A program made the translations under genes and the position numbers. A model generated the notes under the pieces. That model was not told the origin of the DNA, did not search any database, and worked only from the letters and a program-made list of their open reading frames with translations. From contig NZ_RAHT01000003.1 of the NCBI RefSeq assembly GCF_004798935.1, positions 62,001-126,000 of the forward strand: a stretch of DNA of 64,000 bases. Reading direction: 5' to 3'. Source of the DNA: Ningiella ruwaisensis. GTDB lineage: Bacteria; Pseudomonadota; Gammaproteobacteria; Enterobacterales; Alteromonadaceae. This document shows, piece by piece, positions 51,620 through 60,731 of this stretch; position 1 is the stretch's first letter, and the number at the start of each line of letters is the position of its first letter.

Positions 51620-52609
51620 ATGAAAAATATTAAACTCTTATGCGCTGCATTGATGATGACAGGCTCAAGCCTGGCATTTGCAGATGCAATTATAACTGAT
51701 GGTAATGTGTCTCTCGGCGTAGATGACTTAGGTCAATTAAATGTAGGCGGTGGTGTAGCCGATGTTACGGGTATTACAAGCGTCGGAATGCGTTTCATAG
51801 ATTCTTCTGGTAATCAGTATGAATCAACGTCTCACGGTTGTGAATGTGAGGGTTGGGGTGTTGGTATAGCAGAAACGGGTGAATCCGGTTATGCGAACAA
51901 CTCAAGTGGTACTGCCGGTTTGACGGCTGTGAACTTTGTTTCGGACGCTACGACTGCGACTGCTGTTACTTCCACTGCCAGCTTGCAAATTACTCACGAT
52001 TTTGCTTTATCAAGTGAGACGGACAATCTGTTTGAAGTAGTGGTAACTATTGAAAATACGTCCGCGACCGATATTGCTAACCTTTTGTATCGCCGTACTT
52101 TTGACTGGGATACCTCTCCTACGCCGTTCAATGAGTTTGTTTCTATTCAGGGCGCAGACGCATCGACGAACATTACTGGTGCAGGTAATAACGGGTTTTG
52201 TAGCTCTAATGTATTTTCTGGTTGCGCCGTAACTGGTGATATTTTAGCTAGCGGTCCTGGTGACATTGGCGCAAACTTTGACTTTGATTTTGGTGCGCTG
52301 GCTGCCGGAGAAGCCTTTTCTTTTAGCATTTTCTATGGCGGTGCCTTAGGTCGCGACGCAGCCCTTGCCGCACTTGGTGAAGTGGGTGCAGAAGCTTATT
52401 CGTTTGGCTGGTCTGGAAGCGATGCTGATCAAGACGGATTCCTTGATGGCACGACCGACCTTGCCCCAACCTATATTTTCGCCTTTGCGGGTGTAGGTGG
52501 TACAGTGATCGTTGACCCAACGCCTGATCCAGTGTCAGCACCAGCCACACTTGGCTTGTTTAGTGCCGTACTTTTAGGTTTGTTTGGTGCTCGTCGCAAA
52601 CTAAGCTAA
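51620..52609 (+). CDS. Secreted protein with PEP-CTERM-like C-terminal signal
   Basis: This protein is 329 aa from ATG 51620 (AAAGGAC at proper distance; the TTG at 51611 is too close). Signal peptide: KNIKLLCAALMMTGSSLAFA. The mature part is Gly/Ala/Thr/Ser-rich with few charges and four cysteines (GCECEGWG, FCSSN...GCAV). The tail reads SAPATLGLFSAVLLGLFGARR, a short spacer, hydrophobic helix and basic end, which is the layout of exosortase (PEP-CTERM) substrates, with SAP where PEP is usual. The middle VTIENTSATDIANLLYRRTFDWD looks like a structural repeat domain. It is likely secreted and cell-surface anchored or released. No exosortase gene is in the window. Confidence 0.7.
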   Translation: MKNIKLLCAALMMTGSSLAFADAIITDGNVSLGVDDLGQLNVGGGVADVTGITSVGMRFIDSSGNQYESTSHGCECEGWGVGIAETGESGYANNSSGTAGLTAVNFVSDATTATAVTSTASLQITHDFALSSETDNLFEVVVTIENTSATDIANLLYRRTFDWDTSPTPFNEFVSIQGADASTNITGAGNNGFCSSNVFSGCAVTGDILASGPGDIGANFDFDFGALAAGEAFSFSIFYGGALGRDAALAALGEVGAEAYSFGWSGSDADQDGFLDGTTDLAPTYIFAFAGVGGTVIVDPTPDPVSAPATLGLFSAVLLGLFGARRKLS

Positions 52610-52630
52610 TATACATTCAGGTATAGATTG

Positions 52631-52655
52631 AAAAGGCGGGAATTCCCGCCTTTTT
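52631..52655 (+). terminator. Rho-independent terminator
   Basis: AAAAGGCGGG and CCCGCCTTTT form a perfect 10-bp stem around AATT; the T-run gives a strong intrinsic terminator 22 bp after the PEP-CTERM-like gene. Confidence 0.9.
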
Positions 52656-52689
52656 CATCTATTGTTTACGTCATAACAAGGAAGATTGT

Positions 52690-53178
52690 ATGCGCCTACC
52701 CATCAAACCGCTCAAACGCCACATTTTATTAAGCTGCATTGGTTTTTTCTTTTTTATCGCTACCGCTAATGGCCAAACACAAGATATGCTGGGTGACTGG
52801 GCAATCAAATGCGAGCCAGCCTGTAGTGCTAATCAGCAGCTCAGCAGTAACGAAAGTAATTTAAAATTTACCGCCGTTGTCTCCAATTCAAAGTTCAGCG
52901 ACGCGCCCGTTATGCGACTGATATTTCCTTTAGGCATTTACTTGCCCACCGACATTGGCTTGCAGGTTGGTAGTATAAATACCAAAGTGCCGGTCGTGAC
53001 CTGTTTGCCAAGTGGTTGCAATGCGGTCGTGGTATTGTCTGAACCCTTTATTGATGCAATGTCTACAAATACGCAGCTAATTGTCAGTTATTTTTCTAAC
53101 GAAAACACCGCAAACGAACTGAGCTTTTCTTTAGCTGGATTTTCTGATGTGCTTGAGCAACTTGCTAACGAAAACTAA
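52690..53178 (+). CDS. IalB-like exported protein
   Basis: This 162-aa protein has a signal peptide (HILLSCIGFFFFIATANG) followed by DMLGDWAIKCEPACSANQQLS, the opening of the invasion-associated locus B (IalB) family. It then has PVMRLIFPLGIYLPTDIGLQVGS, a family hallmark, and a C-terminal disulfide pair (VVTCLPSGCNAVVVL). It is a periplasmic/secreted small beta-rich protein; the invasion role of Bartonella IalB should not be transferred. AAGGAAG upstream supports the start. Confidence 0.85.
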   Translation: MRLPIKPLKRHILLSCIGFFFFIATANGQTQDMLGDWAIKCEPACSANQQLSSNESNLKFTAVVSNSKFSDAPVMRLIFPLGIYLPTDIGLQVGSINTKVPVVTCLPSGCNAVVVLSEPFIDAMSTNTQLIVSYFSNENTANELSFSLAGFSDVLEQLANEN

Positions 53179-53218
53179 ACGTTAAGCGATGTGTAAAATT
53201 AACCCGACGCGCCTTCAC

Positions 53219-54565
53219 TTATTTGGCGCGTTTGGCGGTTAAATAAAAACTTGCAACTATGATGAGCAGCAAAGCGCTCATTATTCCCGCGAACGCTTTT
53301 GCACCTATTGCAGCAATCGTGGGAATAGCTAAGGCGGTGACCAGCCCTCCCCCCACAACAGGTTCATAAAGAGGCTGTTTGTAACTAAAGGGTTTAATGT
53401 GCGCTTGAGGCTTACCAGACGACTGCTTTAGCATCAACAAGCCAACAGCCGTCGTCCCCATAGACTGCCCTAATTCACCTAGGCCTCTAATCTTCCAGTT
53501 GTTTTGAAAAAACCAACTGCCAGCAAAAAAGTACACCGAAGCACTGTAAATCACGCCAACTGCGCCTAATAAAGCAATGGCCTGCCAATAGTCCGCCAAT
53601 ACTGATAAATCTAACGCTGCCAAGGCTGATACAATAAGTATGTCGAGCGAAAGATTGGAAATAAGATTTATTTGATAGTGACTGCTCCAATGCCCAACGC
53701 CAGCTTTATTTAAAAGCACTTGTGTGACCAATCCCACCATCATTGCAATGGGAAAAAGCGGCATGTATTTCATAATTGCAACATCTGAATCAGCAAATAC
53801 GGCATTTTCTGCTAACTGCAACGCGCTAAGTAAAAGCCATGCCACGGCAATAACGGCTCCTAAGATAGCAAACTGAAGCCCTATCGGACGGTCTTTTACT
53901 TTGCGAAGGTCGTCATCTTCACCTATTTGTGGCTCTGCTTTGCTGTCTTCGTCTTCGCGTTTATTCGAGACGTTGGACATGATCGTGCCAAGTATGATTG
54001 CACTGATAAGTCCGATTGTTGCAATACCCAAACCCAAATCAAGTCCATTCGTAAAACCTATTTCGTCAAAGGTACTACCGAGGCCTGCTACCGTGCCATG
54101 CCCTCCCTGAAATCCTACCGCAATAAGCGCACCTACAGCGGGCTGCAGGTCAAAAAAGGGTATAATAATTAATAAGGTGGCAATCATACCAACCACATAC
54201 TGCCCAATGGCGATAGTATAGCCAAAGCCTAGATTCGGCAGGCTGCTGTTTAGTGATTCTGACAAGCTCGGAATAGATTTACCTAAAAATAGACCTGCAA
54301 AAACGATAACTATCAGATATCCGGGCAAGGCTTTAAAAATATCAACGCTGGTTTGCGTGATCCATATATTTTCACCTGCCACGCTAAGTGAAAAAAACTG
54401 CCCTAATAGCTGCGGCCCGAGCACTAAACCAAGCGCCCCGGCAATGAGTGAAGATGGCACAATCAAGCCTTTAAGCAAACTACGCTTGATTATGTTAGCG
54501 ATGAGCAAAAGAAATGCGATGATACAAAGTGCGTGAAAAATGTCAGCGAGTTGAAGCGAATTCAT
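53219..54565 (-). CDS. Sodium/glutamate symporter family protein (GltS-like)
   Basis: This 448-aa protein has about 11 membrane helices in two inverted halves joined by a charged loop (NKREDEDSKAEPQIGEDDDLRK, about 200-221). Family motifs are GFQGGHGTVAGLGSTFDEIGF (about 155-175) and LGELGQSMGTTAVGLLML (about 366-383), the twin discontinuous-helix loops of the ESS family. Start AGGAAC upstream is good. In the family it imports glutamate with Na+, but specificity is not assured. A hairpin at 53207-53231 (ACGCGCC/GGCGCGT) overlaps the 3' end of the gene and may serve as a bidirectional terminator with the convergent IalB gene. Confidence 0.9.
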   Translation of the reverse strand: MNSLQLADIFHALCIIAFLLLIANIIKRSLLKGLIVPSSLIAGALGLVLGPQLLGQFFSLSVAGENIWITQTSVDIFKALPGYLIVIVFAGLFLGKSIPSLSESLNSSLPNLGFGYTIAIGQYVVGMIATLLIIIPFFDLQPAVGALIAVGFQGGHGTVAGLGSTFDEIGFTNGLDLGLGIATIGLISAIILGTIMSNVSNKREDEDSKAEPQIGEDDDLRKVKDRPIGLQFAILGAVIAVAWLLLSALQLAENAVFADSDVAIMKYMPLFPIAMMVGLVTQVLLNKAGVGHWSSHYQINLISNLSLDILIVSALAALDLSVLADYWQAIALLGAVGVIYSASVYFFAGSWFFQNNWKIRGLGELGQSMGTTAVGLLMLKQSSGKPQAHIKPFSYKQPLYEPVVGGGLVTALAIPTIAAIGAKAFAGIMSALLLIIVASFYLTAKRAK

Positions 54566-54959
54566 AGTTCCTATAGGTTTTTTACTGCCGTTTGGTTTTT
54601 AGTTAACGCGATTTAATTTCTATTTACCGTTTTTATTTACAATTCTCTTTATATTTTTCTTTATGTTTCTCTTTGTACTTTTCTTTATTTTTATCCAAGC
54701 GATTTCCATACCAAAATTTACTCTAATAAGCTTATGATTTTACGAGTATTTTAAAGATTTTGTTCGGTGATTGACTAAAAAGACAGTAAATCTGAAATAT
54801 CAGTCCTGCAAAGATTACAACAACTAACTCGAATATTATGGCTTTGATAAGATAGACTTTGTTCTTCTAAGGGCTTATCGTTACTTATAGCTGATTTTGC
54901 TATCATCATTGTCATCACTTTTATTCGTGATAGCGTCACAAACATAAACTATACGTAAA
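54566..54959. other. Divergent intergenic region with T/C-rich repeats
   Basis: No gene is seen in these 394 bases. At about 54638-54700 a low-complexity run repeats TTTCTTTAT-like units with a 12-14-base period. At 54899-54905 and 54928-54934 GCTATCA and TGATAGC face each other and may form a hairpin or operator upstream of the next gene. Confidence 0.55.
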
Positions 54960-55649
54960 ATGAAATATTTACTTTTGCTTAAGCGCTTTTTAGCTCTTAT
55001 CTTAGTTTCCATGCTTTTTACAGCACTTTTATCAGGTTGTGCCAGCCAACCTAAAAATATTGTTAACTACGCTAAAAGTGATAAAGATTATTTAGCGCTC
55101 AAGCAAACGATTATCAATCAAGTGGCAAATACCGATACCTTTGATAGGATTTTAGCCGTTTACCCGCTAACTTCTTTTTATCAACCAAACGACGACAAGC
55201 AAGCGGCGGGTAAATTGTTAACCGAAACCTATATTGAAGAAGGTCAATATCAAGCCTGCATCAATGCGGCAAATGAGATGCTAGCGCAAAACTATACTTC
55301 ACTTACCGGCCATCATGCCGCCAGCCTTTGCGCGCAAGGCTTGGGAGATGAGCGACTGGCAAGGTTTCACACCTATGTGCTGGATTCTTTAATTGAAGCC
55401 ATTTGGCGAACGGGTGATGGTCAAAGTCCTCAACAAGCCTTGCATATCAATTCAAGTATCGACTTATACGCTTTCATTCAGCTGCACCAACTGGTTGCAG
55501 TGGGACAGGATTTGGTGTATCTGCAACAAATTCCTATTCAGAAAATGACTGTACAAGCACCAGAAAATCAGCGTCGATTCACCTGGTTTTTTGACGTGAC
55601 ACCACAGTTTAGAAGAGGGTTGCTTGATAAAGCCGAAGGAAGAAATTAA
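54960..55649 (+). CDS. DUF4919-like lipoprotein
   Basis: This 229-aa protein has a lipobox (LLSGCASQ; Cys about 27). The helical domain starts YAKSDKDYLALKQTIINQVAN and continues AAGKLLTETYIEEGQYQACI, CAQGLGDERLARFHTYVLDSLIEAIWRTGDG, which resembles DUF4919, though I am not certain. Scattered TPR-like spacing supports a protein-interaction role at the outer membrane. It stands alone. The ribosome binding site is weak. Confidence 0.6.
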   Translation: MKYLLLLKRFLALILVSMLFTALLSGCASQPKNIVNYAKSDKDYLALKQTIINQVANTDTFDRILAVYPLTSFYQPNDDKQAAGKLLTETYIEEGQYQACINAANEMLAQNYTSLTGHHAASLCAQGLGDERLARFHTYVLDSLIEAIWRTGDGQSPQQALHINSSIDLYAFIQLHQLVAVGQDLVYLQQIPIQKMTVQAPENQRRFTWFFDVTPQFRRGLLDKAEGRN

Positions 55650-55708
55650 GCGCGTATTGACTATGCGTTCGGATTCGGTTTAAGCGATAGCTTCACACAT
55701 AAATAATG

Positions 55709-55981
55709 TCAGCGTTTTCGACTAGGCTTATACTGCGTGGGGCAATAGCCTCTAGACACCTCAGGGCTGCGCAGTTTTTTATGCTTGGTTTTGCGCCCGC
55801 TTACTCGCGCTCGCCAATTGTTGAAGGTTTTACGATTAATACTGCTTCGCATTAACTCAATGACTTGGGGCTCACTAAGCCCGTAAAGCTTTTCAATCGC
55901 TTCAAAAGGGGTTCTATCTTCCCACGCCATTTCAATGACGCGAGATACTTCCGCCTCAGTTAGTTGCTTTGCAAGGGACAT
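55709..55981 (-). CDS. TIGR03643/DUF2805 family small protein
   Basis: This 90-aa basic protein begins LTEAEVSRVIEMAWEDRTPF and continues FEAIEKLYGLSEPQVIELMR, a helix-turn-helix-like stretch, then NRKTFNNWRARVSGRKTKHK and a basic tail. This matches the TIGR03643/DUF2805 family. The layout suggests nucleic-acid binding, but its function is unknown. It converges on the DUF4919-like gene. Confidence 0.88.
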   Translation of the reverse strand: MSLAKQLTEAEVSRVIEMAWEDRTPFEAIEKLYGLSEPQVIELMRSSINRKTFNNWRARVSGRKTKHKKLRSPEVSRGYCPTQYKPSRKR

Positions 55982-56075
55982 AGTTGCGGGTAAAGTTGAT
56001 TGATATTCATGCTTACTTTTACCCGCAGTACCCTAATTGAGTTCACTTCATTTAGTCGGTTTTAACATGCATATT

Positions 56076-57983
56076 TTAAAATGCGTAGATAAGACCAAAA
56101 CGCACTTCGATATCGTCCTGCACAAAGCCAACCGCATCTTGATACTCTTTGCCCAGTGCGTTTTCGATATTAAATGTAATATCAATATGCTCATTAAAGT
56201 CATATAAGGCACTTGCGCCAAGGGTAGCATATCCACCAAGCTCTACGTAGCCAGTGGGAATAGCGCTATCTAAAAATTCGTCTCTAAAATCAACAAAGAT
56301 AGCAGTGCTAAGCGCCTGGTAGGTGTAATCAAGCTGCAAATTTCCCGCCCAGGAAGGACGCTTGCGAAGCGTGACGCCTTGATCTGCATCAATATCTAAA
56401 TAGCGAACATTTGCTGTAAGCGCCACATTGTTAGATAGCGCAAAACGGGTATCAAATTCAATGCCCTGAGTATCTACCGCATTGCGATTTACATTGGTAA
56501 AAAGAGCAGCATCAAAGTCAATCAAATCCTCAAACTGATTATAAAAATACACAAGTGAATAGCTTAGGTCATTGCCAATACTATGCTCAAAACCAAGTTC
56601 AAAGTTGTCACTTCGCTCAGGTTGCAAATCAGCATTGCCGACTAGCGGATGCGCCAGAGCAAAAAAACTCGGCAGTTTGTAGCCTTGATTAAACACAGCA
56701 AACAGCTTGCTTGTTTCATCAAGCGCATAGTTGGCGCCTAAACGAAATGAGGTCTCGCTATCAAAGTCATCCGGAGAATCATAGCGAATGCTGCCCTGTA
56801 TGGTGAGCGCATCAATTGTATGCTGTGCTTCAACAAAGGCAGATTTTGTGTCCTGTGAAAAATCGTAATCGACTGGCAGCGGGAAACCAAAATCAAGTGT
56901 GCCGCGATTTTTACCATCTTGTTGACGAAGGTTTAGCCCTGCAATGAATGACGTTTCTGGGCTTACTCGCCAGTCAGCATAAAGATCCACTTCACCACGC
57001 TCATATTCCGAGGTGATTAGACTTGCAGGAATGCCGTCAAAGACGCCAGGAGCAATACCGGGGTTGTTGATGCTTTCCTCTCGTTCTAAAAATGATAAAT
57101 TTCCGTGTAGCTTAACAGAGTCCTTTACGCTCCATATCCCCGTTGTACTGAATAACCACTGTTCGCTATCACGCGCTTCACTGATGCGGGGTATCGCAAG
57201 TAATTCACCGCCACTGTCTTCGGTAAAACCTTCTACATCAGTGCTATTGTAGGTAACGAGCGCATTATACTGGCTACGCTCACCGTCAACACTAAGTTTG
57301 GCAAGTCCCTGACGAGAATGCACGCTCTCAAAATCAGAGACCGTTTTATTTTGCGTTGAAGCTGACAACAGCAAATCAATATTTTCAGTTACTGCATGCG
57401 AGCCCGTCAGGCTGGCATTTAGCTGACGATTTGAGCCGGCTTCAAGGCTTATGACAGGTCGCGTTTGTTCACGAGTAATGATATTGATAACGCCGCTTAC
57501 TGCCTCGCCACCATAAATGGTATTGATACCGCCTCGATATACTTCAATGCGCTCGATAGCGGCTGGATTAACCTGATTAAAATCAAAGCCACCGCCACGG
57601 CTATTGGTCGAATCGTTCACGGCAACCCCATCAATCATTACCAAAGTGAAGTTAAATTCACCGCCACGAATTGATACATAGGAAAAGCCGCCTGCATTGC
57701 CATTTTCGGCGATATCTAAATGAGGCACTCGGCGCAACAGGTCGATGGTAGACGCCGGGTTAATTTGCTCTATTTCTTCTCGCGAAATAATGGAAAGCGC
57801 ACCAACAGGCGCATCTGGCAGACGCGTGCCCGTCACCTTTATTTGCTCAACAGATGCAAGTTCAGAAGAGAGTTCGGGAGCCTGCGCTTGTGTGTCTGTG
57901 CGCCCAATCTGCTCAAGATCATTTGCCAAAGTGTAAAAAGACGAGGCTATACTCGCCGCAATAACAGCGTACTTAAATAACAT
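56076..57983 (-). CDS. TonB-dependent outer-membrane receptor
   Basis: This protein is 635 aa from MLFKYAVIAASIASSFYTLA, chosen for the AAGGATGG site; an upstream extension is rejected. After the signal peptide a TonB-box-like EQIKVTGTRL is followed by the plug (EIEQINPASTIDLLRRVPHL ... IERIEVYRGGINTIYGGEAVSGVINI) and a barrel that ends RFGLIYAF. The size and plug motif resemble BtuB/CirA-type receptors. No cobalamin riboswitch was seen upstream, so the substrate remains open. TonB-like AgmX at 34 kb is not an obvious partner. Confidence 0.92.
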   Translation of the reverse strand: MLFKYAVIAASIASSFYTLANDLEQIGRTDTQAQAPELSSELASVEQIKVTGTRLPDAPVGALSIISREEIEQINPASTIDLLRRVPHLDIAENGNAGGFSYVSIRGGEFNFTLVMIDGVAVNDSTNSRGGGFDFNQVNPAAIERIEVYRGGINTIYGGEAVSGVINIITREQTRPVISLEAGSNRQLNASLTGSHAVTENIDLLLSASTQNKTVSDFESVHSRQGLAKLSVDGERSQYNALVTYNSTDVEGFTEDSGGELLAIPRISEARDSEQWLFSTTGIWSVKDSVKLHGNLSFLEREESINNPGIAPGVFDGIPASLITSEYERGEVDLYADWRVSPETSFIAGLNLRQQDGKNRGTLDFGFPLPVDYDFSQDTKSAFVEAQHTIDALTIQGSIRYDSPDDFDSETSFRLGANYALDETSKLFAVFNQGYKLPSFFALAHPLVGNADLQPERSDNFELGFEHSIGNDLSYSLVYFYNQFEDLIDFDAALFTNVNRNAVDTQGIEFDTRFALSNNVALTANVRYLDIDADQGVTLRKRPSWAGNLQLDYTYQALSTAIFVDFRDEFLDSAIPTGYVELGGYATLGASALYDFNEHIDITFNIENALGKEYQDAVGFVQDDIEVRFGLIYAF

Positions 57984-58128
57984 TTGCCATCCTTTTAAGT
58001 CTAATTTGTCCGCTTGTGTTGTGTGATAAAAGATGCGAATTGCGGACATGGGGAACATAGCAACGCGGGTTACGTAATTCAGTTATGATATTTCATTTAA
58101 CACAAAATAAATTCCTTATAACGGCGAT

Positions 58129-60345
58129 TTAACAGGCAACTTCGGCATTTTGCTGTGTAAAGCGCTTTTCGTTGACCAGGTTGAGAAGTTCGCTGGCGGC
58201 CAGCGCATCAGACATCGCTCTGTGATGGCGCTGCATATCGATACCAAAATGCTTTGTTAAGTTTGCCAGGGAATAGGAGGGCAAACCTTTATAATAGCGG
58301 CGCATTAACTGCACCGTGCATAGTTTAGGTCGTCGCCACATGCGCTCAATTCGGGCGTATTCCTCGCGAATAAAGCCGTAATCAAAATTCACATTATGCG
58401 CTACAAAAATAGCATCCTGAGTAAAAGCATCAATTTCATCGGCGACATCAGCAAATAATGGCGCGTCTTGAACCATGTCATCACTAATACCGGTAAGAGC
58501 GGTTATATTGGAAGGAATTCGACGTTGCGGATTAAGCAAGCTTTGCCAGGAGTCCACAATTTCACCGCGTACCAGTTTGACCATGCCGATTTCTGTAATT
58601 TTGTGATATTGAGAGCGCCCTCCGGTGGTTTCAATATCCACCACTACATAGGGCTGATCAGGGTCGGTAATAAAATTGACGGTGGTGATAAGCACTTTTA
58701 TCCCCACTTCTTTTAAATGCCGGATGCAGGCAAGTTGATTGCGCCTGAGTACATCACCCTCTGCTTTGATTTCTTCAAAATGCAGGCTTGCTTGTTTGTC
58801 GGAGGCATCTGAAGCACTGTTTAATACCATTATGTCCGGAAAGCCATCATGACATGCTTGCCAGTCTTGGCTCATTCGTCTCAATACCTGTTTGAGCGCC
58901 TCTACATCAGTGTGCTGAACCAGCAAGTGCAATTGTTCAAGCAGGTCGCTGCGCCAATTAAAAATACCCTGACCACTGCCGTAATATTTGGCAGCGTTTT
59001 CACTTAAGAGTTTCATCAAGGTTTTGTCAGAGTTAATTTGGCTAAATTTTGCCTCGATGGCCTCCCCTGCTTGTTCATAAAAATTGTTTTGCTTTAAACA
59101 GTTAGGCAAATAGTCAAACTGAGTCGCAAGACCCAAGCCGGGCAATTCAAACAATTCCTGCCAAAGGCACAAACCGAACAAGCTTCTAAATAGCCTGTTT
59201 TCAGTGCGGTATGCCTGCACCCCCTTGTTTTTGTAATACGCAATAACCCCTCGTTCAACGTTGCCCCTGAAGGTTTCGTCAATGCTAAGGTGCTGGTTGC
59301 CCTCGCGTAACATATCCGTCAGCAGGCTTGTGCGTTTTTGTTCGTATTTTCGCGCCAGAAAATCTTCAGCAAACGCAAGTAGCTTGTCGGTGCCAGGATT
59401 CTCCAGTATCGCAAGTAGCTTTTCTTTGACGGCGTCTTTTTTGCCCTGTTTATAGGCTTCTCTGCACCATTTTTCCTGTGCATCCTGAGCATCAGATAAC
59501 GCAAGCAGGCTTAAACCTGAGCTGGCATTAAATTGCAGCATAGTCTTGCCTGCTTCAAATAAAAGCTGATGCTGCTTCTCGCTTGCTTGCTGGCCTACAG
59601 GCGCTGGAAGTGCACCTAAAAACTCGCTTATATCTTGTTCTGACTGGAAAAAAAGTCGGCGGAAAGACGATAAATAAGTGGAATATCGAAAACTACTTAG
59701 CGCCGCATCTTTACAATCAAAGCGAGACTCCATCTGCGCTTTCTCATCGCGCGTGTTCATTACCCCTAAATCCCTTAGAGAAAACTGATTTAGGCGCGCT
59801 TTGATATTGCCGAAAAATAAAAACAAAAAGTAATCAATGATAGGGTCAATTCGACGAACAATATAAGCGCCTGCCATGTCGGAATTACACATAGCACTTG
59901 CTTCGAGCGACATACAGGCCTCAACCAAAGAAGCGCGCGGTAAACTCAATGATACGCGCCCACTCTGCTCTAATTCTGCTGGTGTTTCGCAGGACGCATT
60001 CGAACACTTTTGATAAAGCCTCAGTAATTCCTCTTTGGTAAGACTGTTAATCCACGCTTGCTTGTCTTGCTCTTTTGGATTACTCAACCAGCCCCGCTGA
60101 ACTAAAGCTTCTATATGTAAATTAATGTCAGGCAGTTCTTCAAAGCGCAGTGAAGCGACTTTGATCACGCTATGTTTGCGATTAATGCATCTGACCAATG
60201 TGCATTGTTCGTTTTTATCTGCAGCATGAAAATCGTCAATAAATTGCAGGTGTTCACCGTGCAAGAGATCTGCGCAAGGACCTTTCACAAATGACAAAAA
60301 TTCGTGGAAATGACTTAAATAATAGTAGGTAGGCAGTTTTTTCAT
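58129..60345 (-). CDS. FAN1-type VRR-NUC nuclease fused to DnaQ-like 3'-5' exonuclease
   Basis: This 738-aa protein joins two nuclease modules. Residues 1-560 follow the bacterial FAN1 layout: YYYLSHFHEFLSFVKGPCAD start, LPDINLHIEALVQRGWL, and the VRR-NUC active site PDIMV (503-507) with EIK (525-527) and GDVLRRNQL. Residues 566-730 are a DEDDh exonuclease: VVDIETTG (D570, E572), AHNVNFDYGF (D655) and HRAMSD (H708, D713). FAN1 cuts flap structures during interstrand-crosslink repair; DnaQ-type domains trim 3' ends. No frameshift or stop interrupts the junction, so the fusion is encoded as one chain. The ribosome binding site is weak. Confidence 0.88.
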   Translation of the reverse strand: MKKLPTYYYLSHFHEFLSFVKGPCADLLHGEHLQFIDDFHAADKNEQCTLVRCINRKHSVIKVASLRFEELPDINLHIEALVQRGWLSNPKEQDKQAWINSLTKEELLRLYQKCSNASCETPAELEQSGRVSLSLPRASLVEACMSLEASAMCNSDMAGAYIVRRIDPIIDYFLFLFFGNIKARLNQFSLRDLGVMNTRDEKAQMESRFDCKDAALSSFRYSTYLSSFRRLFFQSEQDISEFLGALPAPVGQQASEKQHQLLFEAGKTMLQFNASSGLSLLALSDAQDAQEKWCREAYKQGKKDAVKEKLLAILENPGTDKLLAFAEDFLARKYEQKRTSLLTDMLREGNQHLSIDETFRGNVERGVIAYYKNKGVQAYRTENRLFRSLFGLCLWQELFELPGLGLATQFDYLPNCLKQNNFYEQAGEAIEAKFSQINSDKTLMKLLSENAAKYYGSGQGIFNWRSDLLEQLHLLVQHTDVEALKQVLRRMSQDWQACHDGFPDIMVLNSASDASDKQASLHFEEIKAEGDVLRRNQLACIRHLKEVGIKVLITTVNFITDPDQPYVVVDIETTGGRSQYHKITEIGMVKLVRGEIVDSWQSLLNPQRRIPSNITALTGISDDMVQDAPLFADVADEIDAFTQDAIFVAHNVNFDYGFIREEYARIERMWRRPKLCTVQLMRRYYKGLPSYSLANLTKHFGIDMQRHHRAMSDALAASELLNLVNEKRFTQQNAEVAC

Positions 60346-60500
60346 GGCTTAATTGCTTTAGTAACGATTTATAAGGAACTGTTTTAACGCTTGCTTCTTG
60401 CCGTGGCAGGAGCATATTAAACAATTACTGGTTAAAAATACAGTGATAGGGCAATTCCGCTCAATAATAAAAGAAACAACGCGAAAATTCGCAATTTCTG

Positions 60501-60562
60501 TTGGAAGTTAGCTACAGCGAATCGTCATCGTGGCCTTCGCCACGATGACGTCTTTCTTCCAA
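60501..60562. repeat. Nested palindromic element
   Basis: A 12-bp perfect stem CGTCATCGTGGC / GCCACGATGACG (60523-60534 and 60539-60550) with a CTTC loop is enclosed by TTGGAAG (60501-60507) and CTTCCAA (60556-60562). The CGTCAT...ATGACG ends resemble those of the 95-bp repeats at 41 kb, so it may be a member of the same dispersed family. It is located at the 5' end of the nuclease gene and upstream of the efflux genes. Confidence 0.7.
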
Positions 60563-60609
60563 TATCAGGTCAAATATAAATAGCCAATTTATACATCAAA
60601 CTCGACAAA

Positions 60610-60640
60610 TTAAATCAAATGATTTAATCTTTTGATTTAA
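60610..60640. promoter_or_regulatory. Triple TTAAATCA/TGATTTAA half-site cluster
   Basis: TTAAATCA (60610-60617) faces TGATTTAA (60620-60627) across two bases, and a further TGATTTAA lies at 60633-60640. This AT-rich pattern about 95 bp upstream of the efflux adaptor start fits the binding site of a TetR- or MarR-type repressor. No such repressor gene is adjacent. Confidence 0.5.
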
Positions 60641-60731
60641 TTTAACCGTACTCTAGTTTTGATTCGTTTGATTTCGCTAACAACGTCATCGTTCGCATAA
60701 TATTTTGATCGTTGATTACAAAGGAGTTTTC

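Larger units (their letters stand above)
60346..60731. other. Intergenic region upstream of the RND efflux operon
   Basis: It contains a nested hairpin element (60501-60562) and AT-rich inverted half-sites (60610-60640), both listed separately. I see no gene. Confidence 0.6.

Noticed and set aside
53219-54565. GltS as part of the gliding Glt system
   Set aside because: It is the sodium/glutamate symporter family (ESS motifs, about 11 helices); the name overlap with gliding Glt genes is a coincidence.
57984-58128. Cobalamin riboswitch upstream of the TonB-dependent receptor
   Set aside because: The space is too short, and no conserved B12-box-like sequence was found.
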